Of a stretch of 64,000 nucleotides of DNA, positions 25,055 to 35,349 are shown one piece after another. This DNA comes from Candidatus Chlorohelix allophototropha (GTDB taxonomy: Bacteria > Chloroflexota > Chloroflexia > Chloroheliales > Chloroheliaceae), in the NCBI RefSeq assembly GCF_030389965.1, contig NZ_CP128400.1, forward strand, positions 1,612,001 through 1,676,000, read 5' to 3'. Position numbers and translations under genes: made by a program. Under the pieces are notes generated by a model, which did not search any database, had not been told where the DNA came from, and saw only the letters and a program-made list of their open reading frames with translations. Within the stretch, counting starts at the first letter, position 1, and each line of letters opens with the position of its first letter.

Positions 25055-26122
25055 ATGAGCGGAACTGAAGCTATAAATATCGCCGATTTCGATTATCACT
25101 TGCCACTCGAACTTATTGCGCAGCAGGCTGCCGAGCCTCGCGATAGTTCGCGGTTGATGGTACTAAATCGCCGGGAGCAGCAAATTGGGCATCTCCCGGT
25201 TTTTCGCGATATTGTGGATTATCTCAAGCCCGGTGACGCGCTGGTAGTGAATGAGAGCAAAGTTATACCAGCGCGCTTGTTTGGGCGTAAAGCGGCAAGC
25301 GGTGGTCAGATGGAGCTTTTGTTGCTGCGACCAGCCGATCATCGCCCTAATATCCTCGATGCGGTTATCTGGGAAGTGTTGGTGCGTCCCGGTAGAGGGG
25401 CGCGCGTAGGTGCAATCTTTGTTTTCGGAGATGAGCAGCAACTTACGGCAGAGGTATTGGAAATAACCCCTACCGGCGAACGAATAGTACAGTTTAACGA
25501 ACCGCCATTACCCTTTCTGAACAAATTCGGGCAATTGCCTCTGCCTCCCTATATTCACGCCAAACCTGCCGACCCCAATCGTTACCAGACGGTGTATGCC
25601 ACCGCCCCGGGTAGTGCAGCTGCTCCAACCGCCGGGTTGCATTTTACCCCTCAATTGCTTGAACGAATAGCCGGTAAGGGAGTCAGTTTCGAGCGGGTGC
25701 TGCTACATGTGGGTTTGGATACCTTTCAGCCTGTCAAGGAAGAGAACGCGCTAGAGCATAAAATGCACAGCGAATGGTGTCAGCTTGAAGCGGAAGTGGC
25801 AGAGCGGTTGAATCGGGTAAGGGAGCAAGGTGGGCGCATAATTGCGGTTGGTACTACCACTGTTCGCACCCTTGAAACCGCCTTTGACCAAAGTAGCGGC
25901 AAGTTGGCAAGCTATTCAGGCGATACCCGGATTTATCTCTATCCCGGCAAGCAGTTGCGGGCGATTGATGCGCTGGTGACTAATTTTCACTTGCCGCGCA
26001 GCACCTTGCTTTTGTTGGTGAGTGCGTTTGCCGGACGAGAGTTTATGTTAGAGGCTTACAATGAGGCGGTCAGGCTGGGCTATCGCTTTTTCAGTTTTGG
26101 TGACGCTATGTTAATACTATAG
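25055..26122 (+). CDS. queA: S-adenosylmethionine:tRNA ribosyltransferase-isomerase
   Basis: QueA transfers the ribosyl part of SAM to 7-aminomethyl-deazaguanine in tRNA, the next-to-last step of queuosine formation. The 355-residue protein shows FDYHLPLELIAQ, PRDSSRLMVL, LVVNESKVIPARLFG, PLPPYI, YQTVYA, AAPTAGLHFT, HVGLDTFQPV, GTTTVRTLE and NFHLPRSTLL, all typical. tgt, the queuosine base-exchange enzyme, lies two genes downstream, so this is a queuosine cluster with an SDR gene in the middle. Confidence 0.96.
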   Translation: MSGTEAINIADFDYHLPLELIAQQAAEPRDSSRLMVLNRREQQIGHLPVFRDIVDYLKPGDALVVNESKVIPARLFGRKAASGGQMELLLLRPADHRPNILDAVIWEVLVRPGRGARVGAIFVFGDEQQLTAEVLEITPTGERIVQFNEPPLPFLNKFGQLPLPPYIHAKPADPNRYQTVYATAPGSAAAPTAGLHFTPQLLERIAGKGVSFERVLLHVGLDTFQPVKEENALEHKMHSEWCQLEAEVAERLNRVREQGGRIIAVGTTTVRTLETAFDQSSGKLASYSGDTRIYLYPGKQLRAIDALVTNFHLPRSTLLLLVSAFAGREFMLEAYNEAVRLGYRFFSFGDAMLIL

Positions 26123-26130
26123 GTTTGAGG

Positions 26131-26865
26131 ATGATTCAGCTATTAACCGGAAAAACAATTTTTATTACAGGTGGCACGCGCGGCATCGGCAAAGCGATTG
26201 CGCTGGCGGCGGCGCAGCAGGGTGCACAGGTGGTAATTACCTACCGCGACCATGCAAAAGCCCGCCGCGCCACGCAAACTAAGCACTTACTGGAAAAGAG
26301 CGGGGTGCAAGTCTTGCTTTTGCAACTTGACATAACAGATATCAATCAAATTCGTCAAGGCTTGCAAGAAACCAAGCAGGCTTTCGGGAAAATTGACGCA
26401 CTGGTGCTGAATGCGGCGGGTGGCTTGGAAGCAGACAAAGATGCGGACTACGCAATGCGCTTTAACCGTGATGCGAATTTGTGGCTGGTGAACGAGGCGC
26501 GAGAAATTGGTTTGCTGGGTAATGGGGCGTGGGCAATTTTCATCACTAGCACATGGGCGCATGATTACCCGCAGATTGAACCCCCTTCGTTCTATCTGCC
26601 GGTAGCCACTACCAAACGCGCTGCCGAAGATGCTTTGCTGGCTTTGATACCAGAACTAGCGCACAATAGAGTGGGGATGGGCGTGGTGGTTGCGCCGCTG
26701 GTCAGCGATACCGGCGCATATGCGGTGATAAAGCTACGTCATCGCGAAGCTCTGGCACAAGAAGCGGAGGAAGGGCGCATGATTTCGCCGGAGACGGTAG
26801 CGGAAGCGACTCTTTCATATCTGAAAAAGCCGGAAGTAGAATCCGGGCATATTATTTATCTTTAG
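26131..26865 (+). CDS. Short-chain dehydrogenase/reductase family protein
   Basis: The roughly 244-residue Rossmann protein has the cofactor motif ITGGTRGIGKAIA and LVLNAAGG (in place of NNAG). A Ser region (FITSTWAH) comes next. The Tyr/Lys pair (YLPVATTKRA) is separated by six residues, as in FabI-like divergent SDRs, instead of YxxxK. The substrate is unknown. Start choice is uncertain: ATG 26131 or TTG 26125. It is sandwiched between queA and tgt on the same strand with very short gaps. Confidence 0.82.
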   Translation: MIQLLTGKTIFITGGTRGIGKAIALAAAQQGAQVVITYRDHAKARRATQTKHLLEKSGVQVLLLQLDITDINQIRQGLQETKQAFGKIDALVLNAAGGLEADKDADYAMRFNRDANLWLVNEAREIGLLGNGAWAIFITSTWAHDYPQIEPPSFYLPVATTKRAAEDALLALIPELAHNRVGMGVVVAPLVSDTGAYAVIKLRHREALAQEAEEGRMISPETVAEATLSYLKKPEVESGHIIYL

Positions 26866-26877
26866 GATGGGGGCAAG

Positions 26878-28065
26878 GTGGCGTTCGAGTACGAAGAACT
26901 GAAGCGATCTAACAATAGTGCGGCAAGAGCAGGTATTTTGCATACCCCGCACGGTGATATTCCAACCCCTGTATTTATGCCGGTGGGTACGCAGGCAACC
27001 GTTAAAACTCTCAACAACACTGATCTTTACGATCTGGATGCACGGATAATTTTGGGCAACACTTACCACTTGTATCTGCGCCCCGGTCATGAGTTAATCC
27101 GCGAGTTGGGCGGGCTACACCGTTTTATGAACTGGAAACGCCCTATTCTGACCGATAGTGGTGGTTTTCAGGTGTTTAGCCTCGGTCCGTTGCGTAAGAT
27201 TGATGAGGAAGGGGTAACCTTCAAGTCGCACATCGATGGTAGCACCCATCGCTTTACCCCGGAAGTGGTAATGAATATTGAGCGTGACATCGGCGCAGAC
27301 ATTATTATGGCTTTTGACGAGTGTGCACCCTATCCGAGCGTCCCGGAATATACCCGCGCTGCTATGGATCGCACCCATCGTTGGGCAGCGCGTTGCTTGG
27401 AAGAATATCACCACAGCGGTACACCTGATAAACAAGCGTTATTTGGAATTATACAGGGCGGCTTTTACCACGAACTACGCCACGAAAGCGCGCGCTATCT
27501 TACGCAAGAACTAGATTTTCCGGGCTATGCGCTCGGTGGTTTGAGTGTGGGTGAGCCAAAGGAAATTTTCTATGAAATGATGGCTTCCACTGCCCCGCTT
27601 ATGCCTCGCCATAAGCCGCTCTATGTGATGGGCGTGGGTTCACCCGAAGATTTACTGGAAGGTATTTTGCATGGGGTAGATATGTTCGATTGCGTGCTGC
27701 CAACCCGCATCGCTCGGAACGGTGCATGTATCGTGAAGGACGGGCGGTTGAATTTGCGCAATGCTGGCAATTCCCGCGATGAACGACCGATTCAGGAGGG
27801 TTGCGGTTGCTATACCTGTCAGAATCATAGTCGTGCCTACCTACGCCACCTGTTCCGTTGCGAGGAGATTTTGGGCTTGCAACTGGCTACAATTCATAAC
27901 GTCCATTTTCTGGTGGCTATGATGCAAGAGGCGCGAGTGGCTATTTTTGAAGATCGCTTCGAGGACTTCCGCGAACAATTTCTGGCAAATTTCCGTATTA
28001 TCCCACATGAAATTCGCGAGAAGAATCGCGAGGCACGTGCTGCCAGCCATAAAAAGAAGAATTAG
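26878..28065 (+). CDS. tgt: tRNA-guanine transglycosylase
   Basis: Tgt exchanges guanine-34 of GUN-anticodon tRNAs for the queuine precursor preQ1. The 395-residue TIM barrel has [37 protein letters not shown] with the catalytic region, [33 protein letters not shown] and the zinc site [17 protein letters not shown]. The GTG start has a GGGGG ribosome site close upstream. It completes the pair with queA. Confidence 0.97.
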   Translation: MAFEYEELKRSNNSAARAGILHTPHGDIPTPVFMPVGTQATVKTLNNTDLYDLDARIILGNTYHLYLRPGHELIRELGGLHRFMNWKRPILTDSGGFQVFSLGPLRKIDEEGVTFKSHIDGSTHRFTPEVVMNIERDIGADIIMAFDECAPYPSVPEYTRAAMDRTHRWAARCLEEYHHSGTPDKQALFGIIQGGFYHELRHESARYLTQELDFPGYALGGLSVGEPKEIFYEMMASTAPLMPRHKPLYVMGVGSPEDLLEGILHGVDMFDCVLPTRIARNGACIVKDGRLNLRNAGNSRDERPIQEGCGCYTCQNHSRAYLRHLFRCEEILGLQLATIHNVHFLVAMMQEARVAIFEDRFEDFREQFLANFRIIPHEIREKNREARAASHKKKN

Positions 28066-28196
28066 CCACAAGTAATTAGCGCTATAGCAGTTAGCGCCGT
28101 CAAAGCCAGCACAGCTTTCTTGCATATCCGTCAGCAGATTAGACAAGCGCTCCTCAGACCTTTACGCCCTTTAGAAGACTGGAAATTATCCGCAAT

Positions 28197-28227
28197 AGGC
28201 ACCTCACTTTTTAATTCCTAGGTGCCT
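28197..28227. terminator. Inverted repeat between convergent genes, possible terminator
   Basis: AGGCACCT and AGGTGCCT form a perfect 8-bp stem with a 15-nt loop in the gap between tgt and the acylase gene. The loop is T-rich but no long T run follows, so it may terminate weakly in both directions. Confidence 0.5.
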
Positions 28228-28290
28228 TTGCGAATAATACTGTGGTTTCACTTTTGAGGAGAGCATCTCAGATTTGGGACATTTTTATTT

Positions 28291-30741
28291 TCATTTCCCT
28301 AAAGTCAATACTGCCTCTTTATTTTTGTCCACCGCGGAAGAACTGAACAAGAAAGGATGGTATTTGCCTCCTTGCCAATCGTCAATATTATCCCCGTAGT
28401 GGCTGTTAAAAGGCTGTCCCGATTGTCCGATGGTGTTGGTAATTAGCGAGTCGTCAAAGCTTGCCAAGTTTATCAACTCCCGGAAAGATGCGCCACTCGA
28501 TTGTTTGTAAGGCTCCACATAGCGGTAACTGGCAGCATTTACAGTATTGCCATCTCCGGCGCGTTCTAGAGTACGCAGATTCAAGATGGCATTGAGTGGG
28601 AAAGGCGCAGCGTCTCCGATTGGCGTTTCGGTAAAGCTCAACGTATGCAATTTGCCCCACTTCCAATCATTAATGTTGCTACCGAATTTGCCGTTTAGAT
28701 AATCTACCGCTTGTCCTAGCGATTTTAGCAACATCGCATCGCGCCCACCTTCACCCCACCAAGCGTTCTGGGGGTCTTTTAGCAATTTAATAACGAATGG
28801 TACATGAAAAGCTTGATTACCGATATAACGCTCGTAAGCGTCACCCATTTTGTTTTTGAACATGTTTTCAAGTAGGTATTGGTAGGTTACTTTGTACAAC
28901 GCACCGGGAGACGAATCGGCGGTAAGATTCCCATCCCACTCGCGCAACCGCTTTAATGGTTCTACCAACTTGGAATCGTTGCTTTGTAGGCTACCCGCCA
29001 CTTTAGCAAGCTCTTTACCGGGCAACGTTACGGTGTCAAACTGGATAGCTCCCAAATCCTGCAAAGAAAGTTTCTCTTTAGCCTGTAATAGATCAGTAAT
29101 ACGTTGCGCACGCCAACCCGGGTCAAATTCTTCGCCTATACTCAAGCCGGGTTTCATATTTGCAGGACGTTGGTTAGCTGTTACGATAAAGCCGTTGGGC
29201 GGGTTGTAAACCGAAGGCAATTGTTCAAACGGAACAAAGCCCGTCCACTCATAGTCACCGTTCCAACCCGGAACGGGTAGCAAACCATCACCTTTGGCGC
29301 GGGTAGGCCATAACCCGGTAAGTTGATAACCGATGTTGCCATCTACATCGGCAAACACGAAGTTTTGCCCCGCAATATTGAAGCCTTTTAACCCCTCTCG
29401 AAACTCGTTCCAGTTATTGGCTCTGTTATATTTTAAAACAGCGTCTATCAGCGGAGATTTTTGCAGGGCAACCCATTCTAATGCCATTGGATATTGGCTG
29501 TTTTTAATTGAATCCACCACATCGTTCATTATCGGACCATGCCTGGTAACACGCACCGTAATAGTCTCGGTGGCTTTACCCTTTACCTTTATTTCTTCCT
29601 TGATAAGGCTCATGTCCTCAAATTTGCTCTGAAACTCGTACTGATTGGCATTGGCAGGGTTAATTTTCTCCATGAAAAGGTCTTGCGTATCGCCGCCAAC
29701 GTTGGTAACACCCCACGCTATCCGGTCATTATGCCCGATAACTACGCCCGGTACTCCGGGGAAGGTGACACCTGCCACGTTAAAACCTGCGCCATGCAAC
29801 GAAACCTCGTACCAAACTGAAGGGTTGCGAATGCCCAGATGTGGGTCATTTGCCAACATCGGTTTGCCTGTAGTGGTTTTAGTGCCACCTACCACCCAAT
29901 TGTTGCTGCCTTGTCCAGACATATCCCCATTGCTTATAATAGAAGCCGCGCTATTTAAATCAACCAGCGCAAGGCTCTTTTCCATATCAACATAGCTTAC
30001 CCCGTTAGGTACAATCAAGGGAGTTCCTTCTGCACCGTTTAAAGGTAATAACAGCGCCGCATCTTTTTCACCTAATTTTTCTACCAACGCTGCCCGAAGT
30101 ATCTCATTGGTGTAATTACCACCCAAATCGTATGCCATCACCTTACCCCATGTGACAGAATCGAGGGGTGTCCAAGGTTCGGGGGTAAAGCCCAACAGCG
30201 TAAACTCGATTGGGAGGTTGTCTTTATGGGTATCAATAAAGGCATTGATACCTTGCGAATAGCTCTCAATGATTGTTCGTGCTTCGGGAGCAAGTAGCGG
30301 CAGTTCCTGTTCGGCGGCACGTCTCAAGCCGATAGTGCGAAGAAATTTGTCGTTATCAAGAGCGGCGCTGCCCAAAACTTCGGAAAGTCGCCCGCTGCCG
30401 ACTCTGCGGTTAAATTCAAGTTGCCAGAGACGATCTTGGGCTGTGACATAACCTTGCGCTATAAAAAGATCGGTCAGGTTATTGGCATAAATATGTGGGA
30501 CACCAGCTTTGTCTCGCACTACTTTCACTTCAGCGGTTAAACCGGGGATTTTCAAGGTAGTGTTAGTTTCTGGTTGTGGTCGAATTAACAACCAGTAGAA
30601 TAAAATTGCAACTGCTACTATAACTATCACCACTACCGAGAGTAAACCGAATAGCGAGAAACGCAGTATTGTTTTTCCTCGGCTACGTACTTTTTTCGGC
30701 GCAACAGGCGCAACTTGAGCACGATTAAGTTGCTTTGCCAT
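28291..30741 (-). CDS. Penicillin acylase family (Ntn-hydrolase) protein
   Basis: Members hydrolyse amide bonds of beta-lactams, acyl-homoserine lactones or related compounds after self-cleavage. The 816-residue precursor has an N-terminal membrane segment (about 27-52), an alpha chain containing VVRDKAGVPHIYA and AQDRLWQLEFNRR, and the autoprocessing site GQGSNNWVV with Ser279 as predicted N-terminal nucleophile of the beta chain. GKPMLANDPHLGI follows, with the PGVPGVVIGHN and IAWGVTN motifs downstream. It is probably exported and membrane-anchored. AGGAGG lies 5 nt before the ATG. The true substrate is unknown. Confidence 0.92.
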   Translation of the reverse strand: MAKQLNRAQVAPVAPKKVRSRGKTILRFSLFGLLSVVVIVIVAVAILFYWLLIRPQPETNTTLKIPGLTAEVKVVRDKAGVPHIYANNLTDLFIAQGYVTAQDRLWQLEFNRRVGSGRLSEVLGSAALDNDKFLRTIGLRRAAEQELPLLAPEARTIIESYSQGINAFIDTHKDNLPIEFTLLGFTPEPWTPLDSVTWGKVMAYDLGGNYTNEILRAALVEKLGEKDAALLLPLNGAEGTPLIVPNGVSYVDMEKSLALVDLNSAASIISNGDMSGQGSNNWVVGGTKTTTGKPMLANDPHLGIRNPSVWYEVSLHGAGFNVAGVTFPGVPGVVIGHNDRIAWGVTNVGGDTQDLFMEKINPANANQYEFQSKFEDMSLIKEEIKVKGKATETITVRVTRHGPIMNDVVDSIKNSQYPMALEWVALQKSPLIDAVLKYNRANNWNEFREGLKGFNIAGQNFVFADVDGNIGYQLTGLWPTRAKGDGLLPVPGWNGDYEWTGFVPFEQLPSVYNPPNGFIVTANQRPANMKPGLSIGEEFDPGWRAQRITDLLQAKEKLSLQDLGAIQFDTVTLPGKELAKVAGSLQSNDSKLVEPLKRLREWDGNLTADSSPGALYKVTYQYLLENMFKNKMGDAYERYIGNQAFHVPFVIKLLKDPQNAWWGEGGRDAMLLKSLGQAVDYLNGKFGSNINDWKWGKLHTLSFTETPIGDAAPFPLNAILNLRTLERAGDGNTVNAASYRYVEPYKQSSGASFRELINLASFDDSLITNTIGQSGQPFNSHYGDNIDDWQGGKYHPFLFSSSAVDKNKEAVLTLGK

Positions 30742-30840
30742 TACATCCTCCTTGATGCAAGCTTGGGGTTAGTAGAAATTAATGAAATTGTTTTCTGGTA
30801 GAATGTTACATAGTATAGCATTTTTTCTAGCAAGCTGAAA

Positions 30841-30846
30841 TATAAT
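30841..30846 (+). promoter_or_regulatory. -10 element upstream of the Nudix gene
   Basis: A perfect TATAAT lies 43 nt before the Nudix ATG in the divergent gap; the -35 match is poor. Confidence 0.35.
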
Positions 30847-30888
30847 TAGCACGATTTTGAGCTAAACTTACTATCAAGCGAGTGTGGA

Positions 30889-31359
30889 ATGAACATACCT
30901 TATTATGAATATGGCGACCGAATTGGTCGCACCGCTCGTATTCGCACCGGAAGTGCTGCTGTCATTTATGATAGCGATGGTAAAATCTTACTAACCCGCC
31001 GAAGCGATAACGGACGCTGGTGCTTACCAAGCGGTGCGATGGATCCGGGCGAGAATTTAGAAGAAACCTGCATCCGCGAAGTCTGGGAGGAAACCGGGTT
31101 ACATGTAAAAATCAAACGGTTGGTGGGCATTTACTCTACTCCTCACCGAGTTACGGTCTATGCTGAAGATAACCGCTGGCAACTTGTAGGGTTATGCTTT
31201 GTGGCAGAGATTGTCGGAGGGCGATTAGGTTTGAGTGATGAAACTACTGAGGTAGGTTTTTACCCGTTTGAATCACTTTCTGAAATGGATATTCTTGAAC
31301 CGCACCTCGAATGGATAACGGATGCTCAAACCAATTCAGATAAGATTTATATTAAGTAA
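30889..31359 (+). CDS. Nudix hydrolase
   Basis: The 156-residue protein contains a complete Nudix box from GAMDPGENLEETCIREVWEETGL (Gly, Glu and the REVxEExG core all in place) after the strand AVIYDSDGKILLTRR. Nudix enzymes hydrolyse nucleoside diphosphates linked to other moieties. The substrate cannot be predicted. It stands alone between the acylase gene (divergent) and a lysR gene (convergent). Confidence 0.93.
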   Translation: MNIPYYEYGDRIGRTARIRTGSAAVIYDSDGKILLTRRSDNGRWCLPSGAMDPGENLEETCIREVWEETGLHVKIKRLVGIYSTPHRVTVYAEDNRWQLVGLCFVAEIVGGRLGLSDETTEVGFYPFESLSEMDILEPHLEWITDAQTNSDKIYIK

Positions 31360-31433
31360 ATAAAGTGCTATAGCTCTTAAGAAATTGAGTGCAAAAATTC
31401 CTCAAAATTCCAAAATCAAATCTACACATCTGT

Positions 31434-31462
31434 TTTCCAATTACTATTGATGCAATTGGAAA
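31434..31462. repeat. Perfect inverted repeat between convergent genes
   Basis: TTTCCAATT and AATTGGAAA form 9-bp arms with an 11-nt loop, just past the lysR stop codon. It may be a bidirectional terminator, though it is AT-rich and lacks a T run. Confidence 0.4.
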
Positions 31463-31468
31463 GAAGGA

Positions 31469-32362
31469 CTACTTAAAATGAGAATGGAAGTAGGTTATAG
31501 CAAATTGCCTGAATAACTGTGCTGCCGCCGAAAGATAGCGGCTATCTACCCAAGCCAACCCGATCTGGCGTTGGCATAATGGCTTTTCCACCTTAAGTTG
31601 TACCGGAAGAGGGTCAATTACGCCCTGCCAAGCCAACGCCGGAATCAGCGCTACCCCCAGTCCTGCCGCTACCAAACTTCGTGCAGTTCCAATCTCTTCT
31701 CCTTCAAAAGCAATCTTAGGTTCAAATCCGGCTTCACGGCATAGGTTATCTGCCAAATCACGCAAACCATAGCCATGCTTGAGGCTGATAAAATTATCCT
31801 CTGCTACTTCCACGAGATTAATACACGGACGATTGGCAAGCCGATGTCCGGGTGGCACTGCTAGATACATTTCTTCGGTCATCAAAACTTCCCAACTTAC
31901 TTGGGTTTTTTCGATTACAGGTGCGGAAATACACAGGTCAATTTCTCCGCGCTCAAGTTGGTCTATCATTGCTGTAGCCGAGTTTTGAAAAAGGCGAAAG
32001 GTTATCAGGGGATGTTCTGCTCTAAAGGTACTCAACAGACCGGGTAAAAGATGTACCCCTACTGTTGGTAAAATTGCCAACGCCATCTGCCCCTTTTCTG
32101 ATGAGTTCATATCTTCCAACTCACGGCGACCGTCTTCCAATTCCTTTAGCGCATTTTCCACTTTTCGCATGAAAAGCTGACCCATCCGGTTTAGCTTAAC
32201 CTGCCTGCCTTGCCTTTCAAACAAAGGTACGCCCAATTCCTCTTCCAAATGAGCCACTGCCCGACTCAAAGAGGATTGCGATATAAAAAGCTCTTCCGCT
32301 GCATGGGTGAAATGTTGGAGTTTTGCTACACTCAAAAAGTATTTCAATTGTTGTAGTTCCAT
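31469..32362 (-). CDS. LysR-family transcriptional regulator
   Basis: The 297-residue protein has the LysR N-terminal helix-turn-helix (LQQLKYFLSVAKLQHFTHAAEEL, SQSSLSRAVAHLEEELG, LFERQGRQVKL) and a C-terminal periplasmic-binding-like effector domain (about residues 90-290). It is transcribed away from the MFS gene with a 118-nt gap between them, the classic arrangement for a LysR regulator controlling the divergent gene. The effector is unknown. Confidence 0.93.
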   Translation of the reverse strand: MELQQLKYFLSVAKLQHFTHAAEELFISQSSLSRAVAHLEEELGVPLFERQGRQVKLNRMGQLFMRKVENALKELEDGRRELEDMNSSEKGQMALAILPTVGVHLLPGLLSTFRAEHPLITFRLFQNSATAMIDQLERGEIDLCISAPVIEKTQVSWEVLMTEEMYLAVPPGHRLANRPCINLVEVAEDNFISLKHGYGLRDLADNLCREAGFEPKIAFEGEEIGTARSLVAAGLGVALIPALAWQGVIDPLPVQLKVEKPLCQRQIGLAWVDSRYLSAAAQLFRQFAITYFHSHFK

Positions 32363-32480
32363 TTGAATAATGTCCTATATGCATTGATTTCTTGCTAATT
32401 ATGTATTGGACGGCATAAATTATAACAGGTAATATTTAACTGCGGTAATCATTTTTATAATATGGGAAAATTACTTTCAA

Positions 32481-33692
32481 ATGTCGATTCGTGAAGCGTT
32501 CTTGTCCACTAGAGTAGATTCGCAACATAAAACGGTTTCGCAAAGCACGATTTTATGGGTGTTAGGCGGTTCTACCGTAGCGGTTTTTTCAAATATGTAT
32601 GCTACTCAGCCGATATTACCGATAATCGGTGAGGAATTCGGCTTAACGCCCAGCGAAGCAGGTATGACTGTTAGCTCATTGGTGTTGGCGGTAGGTTGTA
32701 GCGTGTTATTTTTCGGATTCCTGATAGATCGCTTTGGACCTCGCCGGGTGATGGTGGCAAGTACACTGGCATTGGTCTTTCCTACCCTGCTGTGTGCCGT
32801 TTCGCCTTTTTTCCAGTTTCTACTGCTGTTCCGTGTAGCACAAGGTCTGTTAATTCCGGGGTTTATTGCCGGGGTACTCGCTTATATTCATGAGCAATTT
32901 TCCAGCAAGCGCGGCATGGCAATCGGTTGGTACACCGCCTCCACTATATTTGGTGGTTTTTCCGGGCGAGTAATCAGTGGTTTACTGACCGAATTTGTAA
33001 ATTGGCGTACTGCCTTTGTGGGGTTTGCCCTTTTTAATCTGGTAGCCTACTTGATAATGCGCCGCTACTTACCGGAATCGCAGCATTCCTCGCGCAATGC
33101 TACCATCCGCAGCAAAGGACATAGTTTAAACAGTTTTATTATTGCCTTTAAAAACCGCAATCTGGTAGGCGCATTTCTGGTAGGTCCTGCAATATTTTTC
33201 CCCTTTATCGGTTTGTTTACCTACTTACCTTATTATCTAACCAAACCCCCTTTCAATCTCTCTACCTTGCTGGTCAGTTTTATCTTCGTGGTATATTTGA
33301 TTGGTACTTTTTCCGCGCCTATCGCGGGCAGACTGAGCGATAGGTACAGTCGTCGGGTGGTTATAGGGATAGGGCTGTTGATAATGATGTTTGGGGTTGC
33401 CCTGACTTTAACCCCCTGGCTGTTATCCGTTTTTGCTGGTTTGCTATTTTTATGCTTTGGTATGTTCACGGTGCAATCCACTACCAACGCCTACGTCGGC
33501 GATAATATTCAGGAAAATCAGGGGCGCGGTAGTGCGGTGGCAATCTACCAAATGTTTTTCTATCTGGGCGGTACTGTTGGTGGCATAGTTCCCGGTTTGT
33601 TGTGGCAAAGCGGCGGTTGGTTACCCTTGATATGCGGATGCCTTGCCGTGTTGCTCGCCGGATTCCTCGCCGTCATGTGGGTCTGCCGCTAA
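32481..33692 (+). CDS. Major facilitator superfamily transporter
   Basis: The 403-residue integral membrane protein has about 12 hydrophobic helices. It carries the MFS loop motif FLIDRFGPRRVMVAS between helices 2 and 3, and a related RLSDRYSRRVVIG after helix 8. The YATQPILPIIGEEF segment in helix 1 is typical of YnfM/arabinose-efflux-like exporters of the DHA1 type. No strong ribosome site precedes the ATG, so the start is uncertain. It is divergent from lysR and is probably its regulatory target. Confidence 0.9.
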   Translation: MSIREAFLSTRVDSQHKTVSQSTILWVLGGSTVAVFSNMYATQPILPIIGEEFGLTPSEAGMTVSSLVLAVGCSVLFFGFLIDRFGPRRVMVASTLALVFPTLLCAVSPFFQFLLLFRVAQGLLIPGFIAGVLAYIHEQFSSKRGMAIGWYTASTIFGGFSGRVISGLLTEFVNWRTAFVGFALFNLVAYLIMRRYLPESQHSSRNATIRSKGHSLNSFIIAFKNRNLVGAFLVGPAIFFPFIGLFTYLPYYLTKPPFNLSTLLVSFIFVVYLIGTFSAPIAGRLSDRYSRRVVIGIGLLIMMFGVALTLTPWLLSVFAGLLFLCFGMFTVQSTTNAYVGDNIQENQGRGSAVAIYQMFFYLGGTVGGIVPGLLWQSGGWLPLICGCLAVLLAGFLAVMWVCR

Positions 33693-34063
33693 ACTAAAAT
33701 CGGCTAATCACCGGAGCAAACGCTTATAGCTCATTACCCAACCCCAAAACTTGGCTTGTTATAATGAACCGAAAACTGAACAACCAAAAAGGGTTTGCTA
33801 GGGTTTATACTTAAAAATATGACAACACCTACTTTTCCATTTACACCATTTATTTTCCACTCTCAGCACTTTGCTTCAGGCTTTTCTTCGTAAACCCTTT
33901 TCCCCGCCTGAGCTGTTACAAAATTTCAGAAGCGATGCCAAGTTCAACTTGTTAAACATTGAATCGCCCTAGGGTTACGTAACCGCTTGACATTCCCCCC
34001 TGCTCTGTCTAAACTTGGGCTTATCGGATTAGCGGATAACCAAACACCCCGCCCGACAAAAAT
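33693..34063 (+). other. Intergenic region upstream of hemW
   Basis: A 371-nt stretch between the MFS gene and hemW. Apart from the hemW promoter near its end I see no gene and no strong terminator. Confidence 0.5.
33987..34015 (+). promoter_or_regulatory. Promoter for hemW
   Basis: A perfect TTGACA is followed by 17 nt and TAAACT. The predicted start lies about 40 nt ahead of the hemW ATG. Confidence 0.6.
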
Positions 34064-35317
34064 ATGACATTATCACCACTACAACACGGGCTGAGCCTGT
34101 ATCTGCATATTCCTTTCTGCCGCACGCGCTGCACCTATTGTGATTTCAATATATATACCAACCTGCGCCATCTATACCAACCTTACACCGAGGCATTGTG
34201 CCTCGAAGTGGAACGCACTTTGGCAGCGGTTGTGCGCCGGGATTACAATCCACTTGCGCCACTGTCTCTTGTTTCGGAAACTGGGGATGCGCTTCCACCG
34301 TTAGATATAGAGACGGTCTTTTTGGGCGGTGGCACTCCCTCGCTGCTCTCTCCTATGCTGTTAGAACGCATCATGACTTCAATCAGACGTTATGGGACAA
34401 TTCGAGAAGATGCAGAAATCACGCTTGAAGCAAACCCCGGCACGCTCAATCTCGAAAAATTAAAGACGCTACGGGCAATAGGCATCAACCGCTTGAGCTA
34501 TGGAGCGCAGACTTTTGACGACGCGCAACTGAAAAAACTGGGGCGCGCCCACGATAGCGCCGAAATTGGGCGCTCTTTTGCGCTGGCACGAGAAGCCGGA
34601 TTCGATAACCTCAGCCTTGACTTTATCTACGGTTTGCCGGGTGAGACGCTGGAAAGTTGGCGCGATACGCTAGATAAGGCTCTCGCGTTGGAAGCGGAAC
34701 ATCTCTCGTTATATGGGCTGATTGTAGAAGAAAATACCTCTCTCGGTAAGCGCGTGCTGGCGGGTAAATTACCGCTGCCGGAGGATGATACTGCCGCCGA
34801 TATGTACTTGCTGGCGTTAGAAAAGTTAGCACAGGCGGGTTATTTGCAATATGAGATCAGCAACTGGGCGCGGGGCAGTTTGGAAAAATACGCCTCACGC
34901 CACAACCTGACTTACTGGCTAAACCGTCCATATATCGGCTTCGGACCGGGGGCGCACTCCTGCTTTGCAGGCTATCGTTTTGCTGTTATCAAAGACCCGC
35001 GCGAATATATCCAGCGAATACAAACGGGTGAGAGCGTGATTGATAACACTGAAGCGGAAGAAGTTACGCCCGAATTGAAACGAACCGATACTGTGATTCT
35101 GGCGTGGCGCACCAATGCCGGATTAGATTTGCAAGCGTTCGAGGCAGAATTCGGCAAGTCGTTAGATGAATTTTATCCCGGCAAGGTTGCCAGATTCCTC
35201 GAACTTGGCTTGCTAGAAGAAGGGTTCAACGCTGTGGGTAATCCGATTTTGCGTCTTACAGTGCGGGGACGCTTGCTCAGTAATAATGTTTTTGTAGAGT
35301 TCTTGCCAGATGTATAA
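34064..35317 (+). CDS. hemW: HemW-like radical SAM protein (coproporphyrinogen oxidase-like heme chaperone)
   Basis: The 417-residue protein starts LYLHIPFCRTRCTYCDFNIY, with a full CxxxCxxC radical SAM cluster motif. CDF follows, as in HemW; HemN has a fourth Cys (CxC). Further family motifs are TVFLGGGTPSLL, EANPGTL, LSYGAQTFDD, LDFIYGLPGE, LSLYGLIVEE and YEISNWAR. HemW proteins bind heme and hand it to targets and do not oxidise coproporphyrinogen. The extension of about 30 residues after the cysteines (EVERTLAAVVRRDYNPLAPLS) is an insertion relative to typical HemW. Confidence 0.9.
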   Translation: MTLSPLQHGLSLYLHIPFCRTRCTYCDFNIYTNLRHLYQPYTEALCLEVERTLAAVVRRDYNPLAPLSLVSETGDALPPLDIETVFLGGGTPSLLSPMLLERIMTSIRRYGTIREDAEITLEANPGTLNLEKLKTLRAIGINRLSYGAQTFDDAQLKKLGRAHDSAEIGRSFALAREAGFDNLSLDFIYGLPGETLESWRDTLDKALALEAEHLSLYGLIVEENTSLGKRVLAGKLPLPEDDTAADMYLLALEKLAQAGYLQYEISNWARGSLEKYASRHNLTYWLNRPYIGFGPGAHSCFAGYRFAVIKDPREYIQRIQTGESVIDNTEAEEVTPELKRTDTVILAWRTNAGLDLQAFEAEFGKSLDEFYPGKVARFLELGLLEEGFNAVGNPILRLTVRGRLLSNNVFVEFLPDV

Positions 35318-35349
35318 AGATTAAGAGACAAAGGGAAAGTGGGGTTGGG

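Noticed and set aside
33693-34063. Possible small gene or riboswitch upstream of hemW
   Set aside because: No frame with a start signal and no recognisable aptamer pattern; only the promoter is supported.
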